Positions 37,237 to 45,951 of a DNA stretch of 64,000 nucleotides are shown in pieces. Origin of the DNA: Terriglobus albidus (GTDB taxonomy: Bacteria; Acidobacteriota; Terriglobia; Terriglobales; Acidobacteriaceae). Location: assembly GCF_008000815.1 (NCBI RefSeq), contig NZ_CP042806.1, forward strand, positions 5,208,001 to 5,272,000, in the 5' to 3' direction. The notes beneath the pieces were generated by a model. It was not told where the DNA came from. It was given only the letters and a program-made list of their open reading frames with translations, and made no database searches. Made by a program: the position numbers and the translations under genes. Numbering within the stretch: position 1 is the first letter of the stretch; each line of letters begins with the position of its first letter.

Positions 37237-37464
37237 ATGAACATCATGACTAAGAGGAAGAACATCTATGTCGCTCTGGCGATCCGCGCGATAGCCTGGA
37301 TCCCGGGTACATCCTTCCCTCAAACCACCCAGGCCGCTGTTAGCCCGCAATCGCGGGCTAACAGCCCGGCGCCCAGCGGGTAGCACGACTTTGACTTCCG
37401 CTTTGGCACCTGGAAGACGCACATCTCGCTGCTCGCACTTGGACCTGAAATCCAAGATGTCTAA
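37237..37464 (+). pseudogene. Remnant of an exported protein, interrupted by a stop and truncated
   Basis: A strong ribosome site (AAAGGAGG) precedes ATG 37237. The frame gives a signal-peptide-like start (MNIMTKRKNIYVALAIRAIA) and reaches a TAG at 37381. Immediately after it, in the same frame, comes HDFDFRFGTWKTHISLL, which looks like the start of a mature domain, and then the sequence runs out before the stress-protein gene. A perfect 13-bp hairpin (37336-37348 with 37353-37365, loop AATC) lies just upstream of the stop. The parent function is unknown. Confidence 0.55.
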
Positions 37465-37476
37465 TCTGTATCTTCC

Positions 37477-38337
37477 CTATTCGCAGATGGAAAGCACCGC
37501 GCATGGAGCAGCCATAATCATGCGGAATCCTGTACGCGGCGACAGGTGAGCGGTCATTCCCCGGCCCTTATGCACGCCGATCAGCAGGAGATCTGCATGA
37601 ACCGCCTTCAGGTGACGCTCGACAGCGCGGGCAGGATCATCGTCTTCCAGCGTCTTGAAGTCCACTCGACTCTCCAGTACGTCGGCGGGAAGAACACCGG
37701 CCAGGCTGTTGCGAACGGTGACCTCCCACCCCGCTGACGCCGGCGCGTGCGCCTGGTCTTCCCTGACATGAACCACTGAGAGCCTGGTATCTCCGGCCAT
37801 CAGGAGAGGCAAAATCCGGAGCACGCCGAGTGAACGCGCGCTCAGATCGGTGGCATAGACCAGGGTTTGGATCTTACGGCGGCTATAGTCCTTGACGTGT
37901 GGCCCGACCACGATCACTGGCAGAACAGCATGGCGCAGCACTTCCTCCGCAGTAGACCCTACGAGAAACCGCTCCACTCCGTCCCGTGAATGTGTCCCCA
38001 TCACGATGAGGGACGCGCCTTCGGAGACGGCGGTGTTGATGATCTGCCCAGGGATGTCTCCAGCACTATCGATCACCGAACAGCGAATGCCCGTACCGGC
38101 CGCAAGCACCTTCGCCTTTGCCGCCATGAGCCGGCGACGGCTTCGCGCACGCAGATCCGTCATCATCCAGCCGACCGGCGCTGCGTAGCGATGATGGGCC
38201 ACGTAAGGAAAGATATGAATCAAGCTCAGATCGAAGCCGTACTGCTGAGCCAGGGACTGCGCAAATCCGAGGGCAATCTTCGATGCCTTCGAAAAATCCG
38301 TGGGGATGACAATTGTTCCGAGCTGCACCTTTCGCAT
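37477..38337 (-). CDS. Universal stress protein, two UspA domains
   Basis: 286 residues. Domain 1 (1-145) holds the nucleotide-binding pattern GTHSRDGVERFLVGSTAE. Domain 2 (about 150-286) is degenerate at that loop (GVHKGRGMTAHLS). ATG 38337 has AGGAGG eight bases upstream. Tandem Usp proteins bind ATP and support survival under starvation or low oxygen. A GTGA-N6-TCAC site lies 51 bases upstream with a TAAGCT -10-like hexamer at class II spacing. A truncated duplicate of its 3' end lies at 32398-32575. Confidence 0.92.
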   Translation of the reverse strand: MRKVQLGTIVIPTDFSKASKIALGFAQSLAQQYGFDLSLIHIFPYVAHHRYAAPVGWMMTDLRARSRRRLMAAKAKVLAAGTGIRCSVIDSAGDIPGQIINTAVSEGASLIVMGTHSRDGVERFLVGSTAEEVLRHAVLPVIVVGPHVKDYSRRKIQTLVYATDLSARSLGVLRILPLLMAGDTRLSVVHVREDQAHAPASAGWEVTVRNSLAGVLPADVLESRVDFKTLEDDDPARAVERHLKAVHADLLLIGVHKGRGMTAHLSPRTGFRMIMAAPCAVLSICE

Positions 38338-38388
38338 CGCGGAGTCCTCCTGCAGATAGGAGCTTACAAAGCCTGTCCTGCCGGCTCA

Positions 38389-38402
38389 GTGATGGATGTC
38401 AC
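38389..38402. promoter_or_regulatory. CRP-type operator shared by divergent Usp and cation ATPase genes
   Basis: GTGATGGATGTCAC has the half-sites GTGA/TCAC spaced by 6. To the right, after 23 bases, comes TAGTAT (38426-38431); to the left, after 22 bases, TAAGCT (38366-38361 on the minus strand). Both are -10-like and sit where class II activation from -41.5 requires. The FNR-like protein at 45952 carries the matching CRP-type recognition helix. Confidence 0.65.
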
Positions 38403-38450
38403 AGGAGGAAGGATGGGAATCCGCCTAGTATCACGATCGGAAGGTGCTGT

Positions 38451-41231
38451 GTGTCCAGATCGATGTACTTCGACAAGAGGGCTCCGCATGCGGAATCCGC
38501 GGAAACAGTACTGCGCCGGCTGCGCACCGATCCCCATTCCGGCCTTTCGACAGTCGAGGCTGATGCCCGCCTCAGTAACGGCAGAAATGAGATTCAGACG
38601 AAACACGCCTACTCGGGCTGGCGGCTCTTTCTCAGACAATTCGCGGATCCGCAGATGTACCTGCTGCTCAGCGCAACGGTTCTGTCGCTCGTGGTTACTT
38701 TGTCGAAGCACGGTGGAGCTCCCTGGGAAGCATTACTGATCTTGTCCGTGGTGTTGTTGAACGCCATCCTCGGTTTCCTGCAGGAGGATCGGGCAGAGAA
38801 GGCGCTTGAACAGCTAAAAGTCATCTCGCCGGCACTTTCGCGTGTAATCCGGGACGGCACAGCGCAGGACGTTCTTTCGGCCACGCTTGTCCCCGGTGAC
38901 ATCCTCCTGCTGGAGGAGGGGAACATCGTGCCTGCCGATGCCCGAATCATTGAAGAAGATGGAATTCAGGTAACTGAGGCTCTCCTCACGGGAGAGAGCC
39001 TCAGCGTCTCGAAACAGCCGGCCCCTCTTCCGCTGACTACGCCCACAGCAGATCGAACCAATATGGTCTTCAGCGGTACCGGCATCCTCTCCGGGCATGC
39101 CAGAGCAGTGGTTGCTTCAACCGGGCCAGACACCGAAGTCGGGCACATCGCCTCCCTGCTGGCCAAAGCGGAGAAGGATGCGACCGCGTTACAGAACCGC
39201 CTCCACGGACTCAGCAAACAGATCGCCATTGGTGTCTTTCTAACTGGGTCGCTCTGCGTAATCACCTTCATTCTCCTTCTCCCTGAAAAGACGTTGGACA
39301 CCCTCATCGAGATTGCTCTCTTTGGAGTCTCTCTTGGAGTTGCAGCAACACCGGAGGCGCTCGGCACACTCGTTACTCTCACTCTTGGCTTCGGCGTACT
39401 ACGGCTCGCCCGGCGTGGCGCGATTGTCAGAAGACTCAACGTGATCGATACTCTGGGCGCGACAACCGTTGTGATGTCTGACAAGACGGGCACGCTGACG
39501 CAGAACCGGATTGAAGTTCATTCCTTCTTCACCGCGGCCGAAACGATCTCATCGCAGTCATCGACCGGACCTATCCACACCGGAAGCCCGATAGAAGCAT
39601 GTCTTCTGAGTGCCGCGCTAGCGAATGCCGCCAATTACGTTCGGGAAGGGACCGCCTTTAAGTTTCATGGTGACCCGGTCGACACTGCCTTGTGGATGGC
39701 CACAACACATCGCGGAGTTTCACCCGATGCCATCGAGGCCAGATTCGTTCGCAAATGGCGATTTCCCTTCACCTCGGAACGCAAGATGCTCAGCGTAGCG
39801 GTACAGGATCGGCATCGACCGGACGCGATATTCCTCTATCTGAAGGGAGCGCCGGAGTCGGTTCTGTCTCGCAGCACGCATGAAATGGCTGGTAAAAGAG
39901 TCACGGAGATCACAGCAACCAGACGAGCCGAGTTGTCGGCCAAAATTGACGCCCTCGCCCTGGAGGGGTGGAAGATCATGGCCCTGGCACGCCGTATTCT
40001 GCCGGTATCAACCGACCAACCCGCAAAACCCGAGCTCGTGGAGAGCGGCCTCACCCTCACCGGTTTCGTCACGTTGTTCGATCCTCCAAGGACGGAGGCG
40101 AGCGAGACCATCCGGCAGATGACCGCCGCCCATATCCGCACAATTCTCGTCAGCGGCGACCACCCTAAAACTGCGGCTGCTATCGCAAGACAACTCGGCA
40201 TCGAGTCTGGCGCCACCGTTCTAACCGGAGCAGAGATTGAGCGATCCAATGATGCTGAGCTCCAACAGCAGCTTCGCGGCACTACCATCTGCGCGAGAGT
40301 CACACCCGCGGATAAACTCAGGGTGGCACAGTTGCTGCAGCGGTCGGGAGAGGTCGTTGCGATGACCGGCGACGGCGTCAATGACGCGCCAGCATTGAAA
40401 GCTGCCGATGTCGGCATCGCAATGGGCAGTGGCACTGAGATCGCCAAAGATGCAGCCGATATTGTCCTTACCGATGACAGCCTTGCGACCATTCTGCACG
40501 CCATCCGCGAAGGCAGAATCATGGCGGCAAATATCCAGAAGGCCGTGATGTACCTCTTCACGACGAACCTGTCTGAGGTCGGCACGATCTTTCTCGCTGC
40601 AGTTGCTTCCATGGCGATGAAGCAGGCTGCACCTGCGGCGCTGCCCCTGACCGCGGCTCAGATTCTATGGCTGAACCTGATGACCGATGTCGCCCCGGCG
40701 ATCGCATTGGCGCTTTCGCCTGCGCGTCCGAACGTGATGGAAGGAAGCGGCCATCGGAACCTTAAACAAATTCTTTCCAAAGGATCGGTGTACCAGATCC
40801 TGGGGAACAGTCTCGCGCTCACTGCCGTCACCCTGGGAGCATTCTTCCTGGTTTCAGGCGACCTGATCCACCGCCGGACCATGACGCTGACGGTCATCGC
40901 GCTTTGCCAGTGCGCCTATGCACTGACGCTGCAGTCAGAATCGGCCAGCATCTTCCGGTATCTTTCTGAACTGCGATGGCTGATACCTGCAATCGCATGG
41001 TCGATTGTCGCGCAAGTACTCATCGTAAGCTTTGCCTTTACGCGTGAGGTCTTCGGCTTGTCACAGCTCAATTGGCAAGATTGGCTGCTATGTTTTCTGG
41101 CGACCTCGTCTGTTCTTGTTCTGAGTGAATGCCGCAAGTTCCTTCTGAGAAGGCAAAGAAAACACAGCAATCTCGGAGTCGAAGGCACGGCTTCGATTCC
41201 CACTTCCCGAGCCACCTCTCATGCGAACTAG
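38451..41231 (+). CDS. P-type cation-transporting ATPase (P2, CtpF/Ca2+-ATPase-like)
   Basis: About 926 residues. A GTG at 38451 is chosen because CGGAAGG stands six bases upstream; ATG 38463 is the alternative. All P-type parts are present: actuator LLTGESLSVSK, phosphorylation D344 in SDKTGTLTQN, hinge MTGDGVNDAPA, and about ten TM helices. The usual PEGL of TM4 is PEAL (AATPEALGTLV), so ion specificity is uncertain, with Ca2+ most likely. It overlaps the AI-2E family gene by 11 bases. Relatives are induced with Usp proteins in the mycobacterial dormancy response, which fits the shared operator. Confidence 0.9.
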   Translation: MSRSMYFDKRAPHAESAETVLRRLRTDPHSGLSTVEADARLSNGRNEIQTKHAYSGWRLFLRQFADPQMYLLLSATVLSLVVTLSKHGGAPWEALLILSVVLLNAILGFLQEDRAEKALEQLKVISPALSRVIRDGTAQDVLSATLVPGDILLLEEGNIVPADARIIEEDGIQVTEALLTGESLSVSKQPAPLPLTTPTADRTNMVFSGTGILSGHARAVVASTGPDTEVGHIASLLAKAEKDATALQNRLHGLSKQIAIGVFLTGSLCVITFILLLPEKTLDTLIEIALFGVSLGVAATPEALGTLVTLTLGFGVLRLARRGAIVRRLNVIDTLGATTVVMSDKTGTLTQNRIEVHSFFTAAETISSQSSTGPIHTGSPIEACLLSAALANAANYVREGTAFKFHGDPVDTALWMATTHRGVSPDAIEARFVRKWRFPFTSERKMLSVAVQDRHRPDAIFLYLKGAPESVLSRSTHEMAGKRVTEITATRRAELSAKIDALALEGWKIMALARRILPVSTDQPAKPELVESGLTLTGFVTLFDPPRTEASETIRQMTAAHIRTILVSGDHPKTAAAIARQLGIESGATVLTGAEIERSNDAELQQQLRGTTICARVTPADKLRVAQLLQRSGEVVAMTGDGVNDAPALKAADVGIAMGSGTEIAKDAADIVLTDDSLATILHAIREGRIMAANIQKAVMYLFTTNLSEVGTIFLAAVASMAMKQAAPAALPLTAAQILWLNLMTDVAPAIALALSPARPNVMEGSGHRNLKQILSKGSVYQILGNSLALTAVTLGAFFLVSGDLIHRRTMTLTVIALCQCAYALTLQSESASIFRYLSELRWLIPAIAWSIVAQVLIVSFAFTREVFGLSQLNWQDWLLCFLATSSVLVLSECRKFLLRRQRKHSNLGVEGTASIPTSRATSHAN

Positions 41232-42282
41232 GTCCAAATCTCACACCGGGAGCAGCGCGATGGTGTTTGCGCTGACAGCAGGGTCTCTATTCCTGTGCGC
41301 TCTATTGTTGAAACCGTTCATCCCCGCTCTCACCGGTTCATTGCTCATTGTCACAATGACCCAACCGCTTGCGAAGCGGCTCAGACAGATCTTCTCGCAC
41401 CGTACAACCGCGGCAGCCGTGGCGACCGTCATTGTCGCCCTATGCATTATTGTGCCCGCTGCATTCATTCTGCGTATGGTAGCGATGCAGGCGCTGGGCG
41501 GACTACAGCTTCTTCAGGACGCGGCCTGGCTCGATAAATTACAGCATCTTATCGATCAAATAAGGTCCTATCTCTCCCTGCGTGGAATCCCTCTCATGGG
41601 AAACGACCTCCCGCAGATCATCAAGACCGGCGCTGGTTTTTTGGGATCGACCTTTCTTACGCTCGTCTCTGGATCGGTCGAAGCCTTTACCCAGATCGTC
41701 GTCATGCTGTGTCTACTCTTCTTCTGGTATCGCGATTCCGACGACTTGTTAGCCCATCTGCGCAAAACCTCTCCCCTCAACTCCGGCGAGGAACGGCTTT
41801 TCGTGAAATATTTCAAGCGGACGATCCGGGCAAGTGTCGTCGGCAGGCTCTGGATCGCCGCCATTCAGGGGTTTCTTGCATGGATCGCATTCGCCGCCCT
41901 CGGCGTGCCGGGAGCGGTTCTCCTGGCTAACCTTACCTCGGTCTGCGCTCTGATCCCCGCCTTCGGTGCATTTCTTGTATGGCTGCCGGTTGTCGGTTAT
42001 CTTCTGGCGATCCACGCGTGGACGAGAGCAGTGATCCTCTTCACCATCGGCTTCTTCCTCCTGAGCACCGTCGACAATCTTCTGTACCCATTTTTCGTCG
42101 GCGCACGAGCGCACCTGCACACCGCAAAGATGTTGCTATCGGTCTTTGGGGGGCTTTGGCTTTTCGGCATCAGCGGCCTGGTCCTTGGGCCGCTCGTGTG
42201 GGTAACAACTGAGCTGCTCGTCGCAATCTGTATGCGGCGGGCCTCTAGAGATGAATCGCGCAACGCCGGAGATACCTTATGA
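41221..42282 (+). CDS. AI-2E family (UPF0118) membrane transporter
   Basis: 353 residues with about eight hydrophobic helices, the standard length and topology of the family. The paired helices near the N-terminus (FLCALLLKPFIPALTGSLLI) and the C-terminal segment STVDNLLYPFFVGARAHLHT followed by LLSVFGGLWLFGISGLVLGP are diagnostic. Members export autoinducer-2 or act as Na+/H+ antiporters; nothing here decides between them. The 11-base overlap with the ATPase gene implies co-translation and a joint role in ion balance. Confidence 0.88.
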   Translation: MRTRSKSHTGSSAMVFALTAGSLFLCALLLKPFIPALTGSLLIVTMTQPLAKRLRQIFSHRTTAAAVATVIVALCIIVPAAFILRMVAMQALGGLQLLQDAAWLDKLQHLIDQIRSYLSLRGIPLMGNDLPQIIKTGAGFLGSTFLTLVSGSVEAFTQIVVMLCLLFFWYRDSDDLLAHLRKTSPLNSGEERLFVKYFKRTIRASVVGRLWIAAIQGFLAWIAFAALGVPGAVLLANLTSVCALIPAFGAFLVWLPVVGYLLAIHAWTRAVILFTIGFFLLSTVDNLLYPFFVGARAHLHTAKMLLSVFGGLWLFGISGLVLGPLVWVTTELLVAICMRRASRDESRNAGDTL

Positions 42283-42312
42283 GCGGCGCTGCTCTATATC
42301 GAGAGGTGTCGC

Positions 42313-43950
42313 ATGAACACCAGGTCTGGAGCGCTTGAAAACCCGGCGTTACACTTGTATCCACTGTCCATGGATAAGACGCCTAAAAGTAGCGGTACCC
42401 CCATCCCAGCAACCTGGGTCGATCCTGAACGCTGGCTCGCAGCGATTGTCGAATCATCCGATACGGCAATTATGGGCGAATCGCTCGACGGCATGATTAC
42501 AAGCTGGAATCGCGCGGCCGTCCAGATGTTCGGATATTCAGCCGAAGAAGCGATCGGTAAACCGGTCTTCTTTCTTGCATGGCCCGGCGAAGACGAGAGA
42601 ATGCATGAACTCCTCCGCATCGTGCGGAACGGTGAGCGCATTGATGGATTCGAGACAGCGCGCAGACACAAGGACGGCTCACAGGTCTTTGTCTCTCTCA
42701 GCATGTTTCCCGTTAAGGATGCTGACGGGACGATCGTAGGTATCGCCGAGATTGCCCGGAATATTACCGACCGCAGACTGGCCGAGGAGCAGATTGCGCG
42801 CTCTCATGCGGAAGTGCTTGCAGAACGCAAGTTCCGGGAGATGATCGAGGAGGCTCCTGATGCAATCCTCGAAGTGAATCAGACCGGGTACATCGTGATC
42901 GCCAATAAGACCTCCGAGACACTTTTCGGGTACACACGCGAGGAGTTGCTCGGCCAGCCGGTCGAGATTCTTGTGCCGATGCCCCATCGGGGCAATCATG
43001 CTGATAATGTCGCGAGGTTTGTACGGAGCGGCAAGACCCGTCCCATGGGACAGGGACTGGACCTGAATGCGCGGCGAAAGGACGGATCGGAGTTTCCTGT
43101 CGAGATCAGCCTGAGCCCTATCAGAAGCGCGCAGGAGGTTCTGATCGTTGTCGTCATCCGTGACGTATCGGAACGCCGTAAAGCCGAGCAGCAGCTGCGC
43201 GCGCTCCAGGAGGGTTACTTCAATGAGCTAGTGGCCCGCCAGCATGAGGCGGAGCGTCTGAATCGCCTGAAGAGCGAGTTCATGGCAAGCGTAAGCCACG
43301 AACTGCGAACTCCATTGCATACGATCATCGGGTTTACCGACCTTCTAAAAGAAGAGAGCAACGGGACTCTGAACGCGAAGCAAACCCGGTTTGTCGAGCA
43401 TATCCAGCGGGATTCAGAGCATTTACTCGCCTTAATTAACGACGTGCTGGATCTCAGCCGTATTGAAGCCGGCGGACTTTCCCTGCAGACCGAACAGATC
43501 GACGTTACCGATCTGCTCCATCAGACAACGGAGTCAGTGCGAGGCCAGGCGGCTGCTAAAGGAATCATCCTTCAAACAGAGTACGAGGCGGACCTCTACG
43601 CCTCAGCAGACCGAACCCGGGTACGGCAGGTCCTCTTAAATCTCCTCAGCAATGCAATCAAGTTCACCCCTGCCGGCGGATCGGTAACCATCACAACCGC
43701 CATCGAGGATGAATGGATCCGAATCTCAGTCCGTGACACTGGAATCGGCATCGCACCTGAGGAACATGAGCTGATCTTCGATAAGTTCTATCAAGCCGCC
43801 GTTACCACCGGCGGCGTAAAAGAAGGAACTGGCCTGGGTCTGACCATTAGCCGGCAAATCGTGATGATGCACGGGGGACGGCTGGAGGTGAACAGTACCG
43901 AGGGAGCTGGAAGCGAATTTACCTTCACATTGCCACAATGGGTCCAGTGA
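42313..43950 (+). CDS. Soluble hybrid-free histidine kinase with two PAS domains
   Basis: 545 residues, no membrane helix, so it senses a cytoplasmic signal. PAS 1 covers about 40-155 (SSDTAIMGESLDGMITSWNR) and PAS 2 about 170-290 (APDAILEVNQTGYIVIANKT). A short coiled segment precedes the HisKA box SVSHELRTPLH with H329. The ATPase domain has NLLSNAIKFTP (N box), DTGIGI (G1) and GTGLGL (G2). No haem-binding histidine is evident by eye. It is followed by a single-domain response regulator and faces an NtrC-type gene, its likely partners. Confidence 0.93.
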   Translation: MNTRSGALENPALHLYPLSMDKTPKSSGTPIPATWVDPERWLAAIVESSDTAIMGESLDGMITSWNRAAVQMFGYSAEEAIGKPVFFLAWPGEDERMHELLRIVRNGERIDGFETARRHKDGSQVFVSLSMFPVKDADGTIVGIAEIARNITDRRLAEEQIARSHAEVLAERKFREMIEEAPDAILEVNQTGYIVIANKTSETLFGYTREELLGQPVEILVPMPHRGNHADNVARFVRSGKTRPMGQGLDLNARRKDGSEFPVEISLSPIRSAQEVLIVVVIRDVSERRKAEQQLRALQEGYFNELVARQHEAERLNRLKSEFMASVSHELRTPLHTIIGFTDLLKEESNGTLNAKQTRFVEHIQRDSEHLLALINDVLDLSRIEAGGLSLQTEQIDVTDLLHQTTESVRGQAAAKGIILQTEYEADLYASADRTRVRQVLLNLLSNAIKFTPAGGSVTITTAIEDEWIRISVRDTGIGIAPEEHELIFDKFYQAAVTTGGVKEGTGLGLTISRQIVMMHGGRLEVNSTEGAGSEFTFTLPQWVQ

Positions 43951-43988
43951 TTTGCATCACTGCTGCCCTTCGGCCTGCATCATAGACT
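43945..43988 (+). promoter_or_regulatory. CRP-type class II promoter of the single-domain response regulator
   Basis: CAGTGATTTGCATCACTG (43945-43962) is a perfect 7+7 palindrome that includes the kinase stop codon. After its 14-base core (ends 43960) come 22 bases and then TAGACT at 43983-43988, the exact class II spacing. Confidence 0.65.
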
Positions 43989-44033
43989 TGTACTTGATTT
44001 GAGTCTCTCAAGGCTCATTTTGAGGTGATTCCA

Positions 44034-44393
44034 GTGAAGTGTCTGATAGCCGATGATGCAGACGGCGCAAGAGAGCTGCTTCGGTATGTTCTCGAAGGCC
44101 AGGAAATCGAAGTGATCGAAGCCCGCGACGGTCAGGAGGCCATTGATCTGGCTCTTGAGCATACGCCGGATTTCGTCATCCTCGATATCGGAATGCCCAA
44201 AGTTGATGGCTTCGGAGTTGTTTCAGCACTACGCGGTATGCAGATTTTCAACGCCACCCCAATTCTGGCACTCACGGCAGCCAGTGGTGACTTGAACCGC
44301 CGCGACTTCGAAAAAGCCGGGTTTACCGCGTGGCTTCCGAAACCCATTCGGCCGGCCATTATCCGGCAGGCGCTCGCGGATTTCACCTGCTGA
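44034..44393 (+). CDS. Single-domain (CheY-like) response regulator
   Basis: About 120 residues from GTG 44034, chosen because GAGGTG lies seven bases before it; GTG 44025 overlaps that site. The receiver is complete: acidic pair in IADDADGA, phospho-acceptor D51 in VILDIGMPKVDG, T in LALTAAS and K103 in LPKPI. There is no output domain, so it acts by protein contact or as a phosphate relay or sink. It lies 83 bases after the PAS kinase and has its own CRP-type promoter. Its 3' end overlaps the convergent NtrC-type gene by 11 bases. Confidence 0.9.
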   Translation: MKCLIADDADGARELLRYVLEGQEIEVIEARDGQEAIDLALEHTPDFVILDIGMPKVDGFGVVSALRGMQIFNATPILALTAASGDLNRRDFEKAGFTAWLPKPIRPAIIRQALADFTC

Positions 44394-45759
44394 GTGCAGG
44401 GCGGGAACCGAGCCCGTATTTTTTCATCTTGTATCGCAGGGCGTCCCGTCCAATGCCCAGCTTGCGGGCGGCCTCAGATTGATTCCAGTTTGTCTCGCGC
44501 AATATCCGCTCCACCACAGCACGTTCCTGACTATCGAGCACAGAAGCTCCCGGATCGTCTACAGCCCCGGCAAGCGCCTCACTGGAAGCACCGACAATGT
44601 TCTCAGAAAGATCTTTCACGTCGATCGTCACATTGTCTGTAAGCATGCAGGCGCGTCCAACCACGTGTTCAAGCTCACGGACATTTCCTGGCCACGAATA
44701 CCGTTCCAGGACACGGAGAGCTCGCTGTGAGATGCCTTCCACCTTCTTTCCGAAGTCGCCGGCGAACCTTCGCAGAAAGAACGAAGACAGCAGAGAAATA
44801 TCTTCCTTGCGCGCAGCGAGAGGCGGCAGCGTAAGCTCAACCATCGACAATCGGTAGTAGAAATCTTCGCGAAATCTCCCTTCCTTCACTGCCTGCCGTA
44901 GATTGCGATGGGTCGCGGCTACGATACGAACATTGACGCGCTTTGCATGTAGCGAACCGACCGGCATCACCTCCTGATTCTGAATAGCACGAAGCAATTT
45001 GGCCTGTGTATTGAGTGGCATGTCGCCGATCTCATCCAGAAAGAGGGTGCCGCCGTCAGCTAATTGAAAAAGCCCTGTCTTATCGCGGTCGGCGCCGGTG
45101 AAAGCTCCGCGGACATGACCGAATAGTTCACTTTCGAACAAAGTTTCCACCACGGCAGAGCAGTTAAGAACGACAAATTTACCCTTCAAGCCGCTTCGTT
45201 CGTGGAGCGCCCGGGCAATCAGGTCCTTGCCGGAGCCTGTCGGTCCCTGAATTAACAGCGACCGGAAATGGGGCGCGACTTTCTCCACCATAGCGAAGAG
45301 GTTCCACATCGCCTCGCTTTTGGCGACAAGTCCTTCAAAATGAAAATCCCCGGATTCGTCGCTTCCACTGCTCGCAATCCTTCGTTTTTCGGCGGCTTCC
45401 AAAAGGCGGCGGACACGCTCTCGCAGATCGGCGATCTTGACCGGCTTTTGCAGATAGTCCGCCGCACCGTTGCGGATGGCTTCCACCGCTGTTTCCGTCG
45501 TGTAATGTGCAGTCATCAGCAGCACATCGATGGTGGGGTCGATGTGCATCACCTGCCGCAGGACCTCCAGCCCGGTCATCCCCGGCATGACCAGGTCCGT
45601 AATAACCATGCGCGGGCGAAGCGAGCGTATGAGCTCCAGCCCCTCCCTCGGGTCATTGGCGGTGTGGATCGACAGCCCTTCCCGCTCCAAAGCGGTGCTA
45701 AGCAGCTCGAGGCTGCTCATGTTGTCGTCGATGATGACTATCCGGATAACACCACTCAT
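44383..45759 (-). CDS. NtrC-family sigma-54-dependent response regulator
   Basis: 458 residues with the full NtrC plan. The receiver carries D55 in MVITDLVMPG. The AAA+ domain has Walker A GPTGSGKD (172-179), the sigma-54 contact loop GAFTGA (218-223) and Walker B GGTLFLDEIG. The Fis-type HTH at the end is NQSEAARKLGIGRDALRYKM. It should activate sigma-54 promoters when phosphorylated, probably by the PAS kinase at 42313. A sigma-54-like promoter and an upstream palindrome lie in the divergent gap, in front of the FNR-like gene. Confidence 0.95.
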   Translation of the reverse strand: MSGVIRIVIIDDNMSSLELLSTALEREGLSIHTANDPREGLELIRSLRPRMVITDLVMPGMTGLEVLRQVMHIDPTIDVLLMTAHYTTETAVEAIRNGAADYLQKPVKIADLRERVRRLLEAAEKRRIASSGSDESGDFHFEGLVAKSEAMWNLFAMVEKVAPHFRSLLIQGPTGSGKDLIARALHERSGLKGKFVVLNCSAVVETLFESELFGHVRGAFTGADRDKTGLFQLADGGTLFLDEIGDMPLNTQAKLLRAIQNQEVMPVGSLHAKRVNVRIVAATHRNLRQAVKEGRFREDFYYRLSMVELTLPPLAARKEDISLLSSFFLRRFAGDFGKKVEGISQRALRVLERYSWPGNVRELEHVVGRACMLTDNVTIDVKDLSENIVGASSEALAGAVDDPGASVLDSQERAVVERILRETNWNQSEAARKLGIGRDALRYKMKKYGLGSRPALSR

Positions 45760-45806
45760 GGCCGTAACTCTGCTGATGGTAATCCATTCAATGGCGTCCC
45801 GGGCAC

Positions 45807-45824
45807 CTGCGTCAAATGACGCAG
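45807..45824. promoter_or_regulatory. Upstream palindrome, candidate NtrC-type enhancer site
   Basis: CTGCGTCAAATGACGCAG is a perfect 8+8 inverted repeat of the TGC-N10-GCA form, similar to NtrC sites (TGC-N11-GCA). It lies 48 bases before the NtrC-type gene and about 74 bases upstream of the -24 element for the FNR-like gene. Confidence 0.5.
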
Positions 45825-45869
45825 CCTGGGTGGGAAGACGCAGTCCAAATCGGCCGCGCAGGTTGCCAA

Positions 45870-45883
45870 GTGATTGAAATCAC
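45870..45883. promoter_or_regulatory. CRP-type operator in the ntrC/fnr divergent region
   Basis: GTGATTGAAATCAC, inside the longer palindrome AGTGATTGAAATCACT. It lies 68 bases before the FNR-like ATG and 110 bases before the NtrC-type start, just upstream of the sigma-54 element. Autoregulation is likely; activation or repression cannot be told. Confidence 0.6.
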
Positions 45884-45896
45884 TGGACGCTATGTT

Positions 45897-45912
45897 TGGC
45901 ATCACAGGTGCC
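45897..45912 (+). promoter_or_regulatory. Candidate sigma-54 promoter (-24/-12) of the FNR-like gene
   Basis: TTGGCATCACAGGTGCC has GG (45898-45899), ten bases, then GC (45910-45911), the invariant spacing of sigma-54 promoters, within TGGCA and TGC contexts. Predicted transcription starts near 45923, 29 bases before the ATG. Confidence 0.5.
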
Positions 45913-45951
45913 CTAGAAGAAGCAGATCAGCGACCCTCAAGGAGCCACTAT

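Noticed and set aside
37057-37455. A 132-codon minus-strand frame
   Set aside because: Arginine-rich shadow composition, and it crosses the remnant gene that has a real ribosome site.
38361-38374. A GG-N10-GC match considered as a sigma-54 promoter for the cation ATPase
   Set aside because: The flanking bases lack TGGCA and TTGC. The CRP-type class II arrangement explains the region better.
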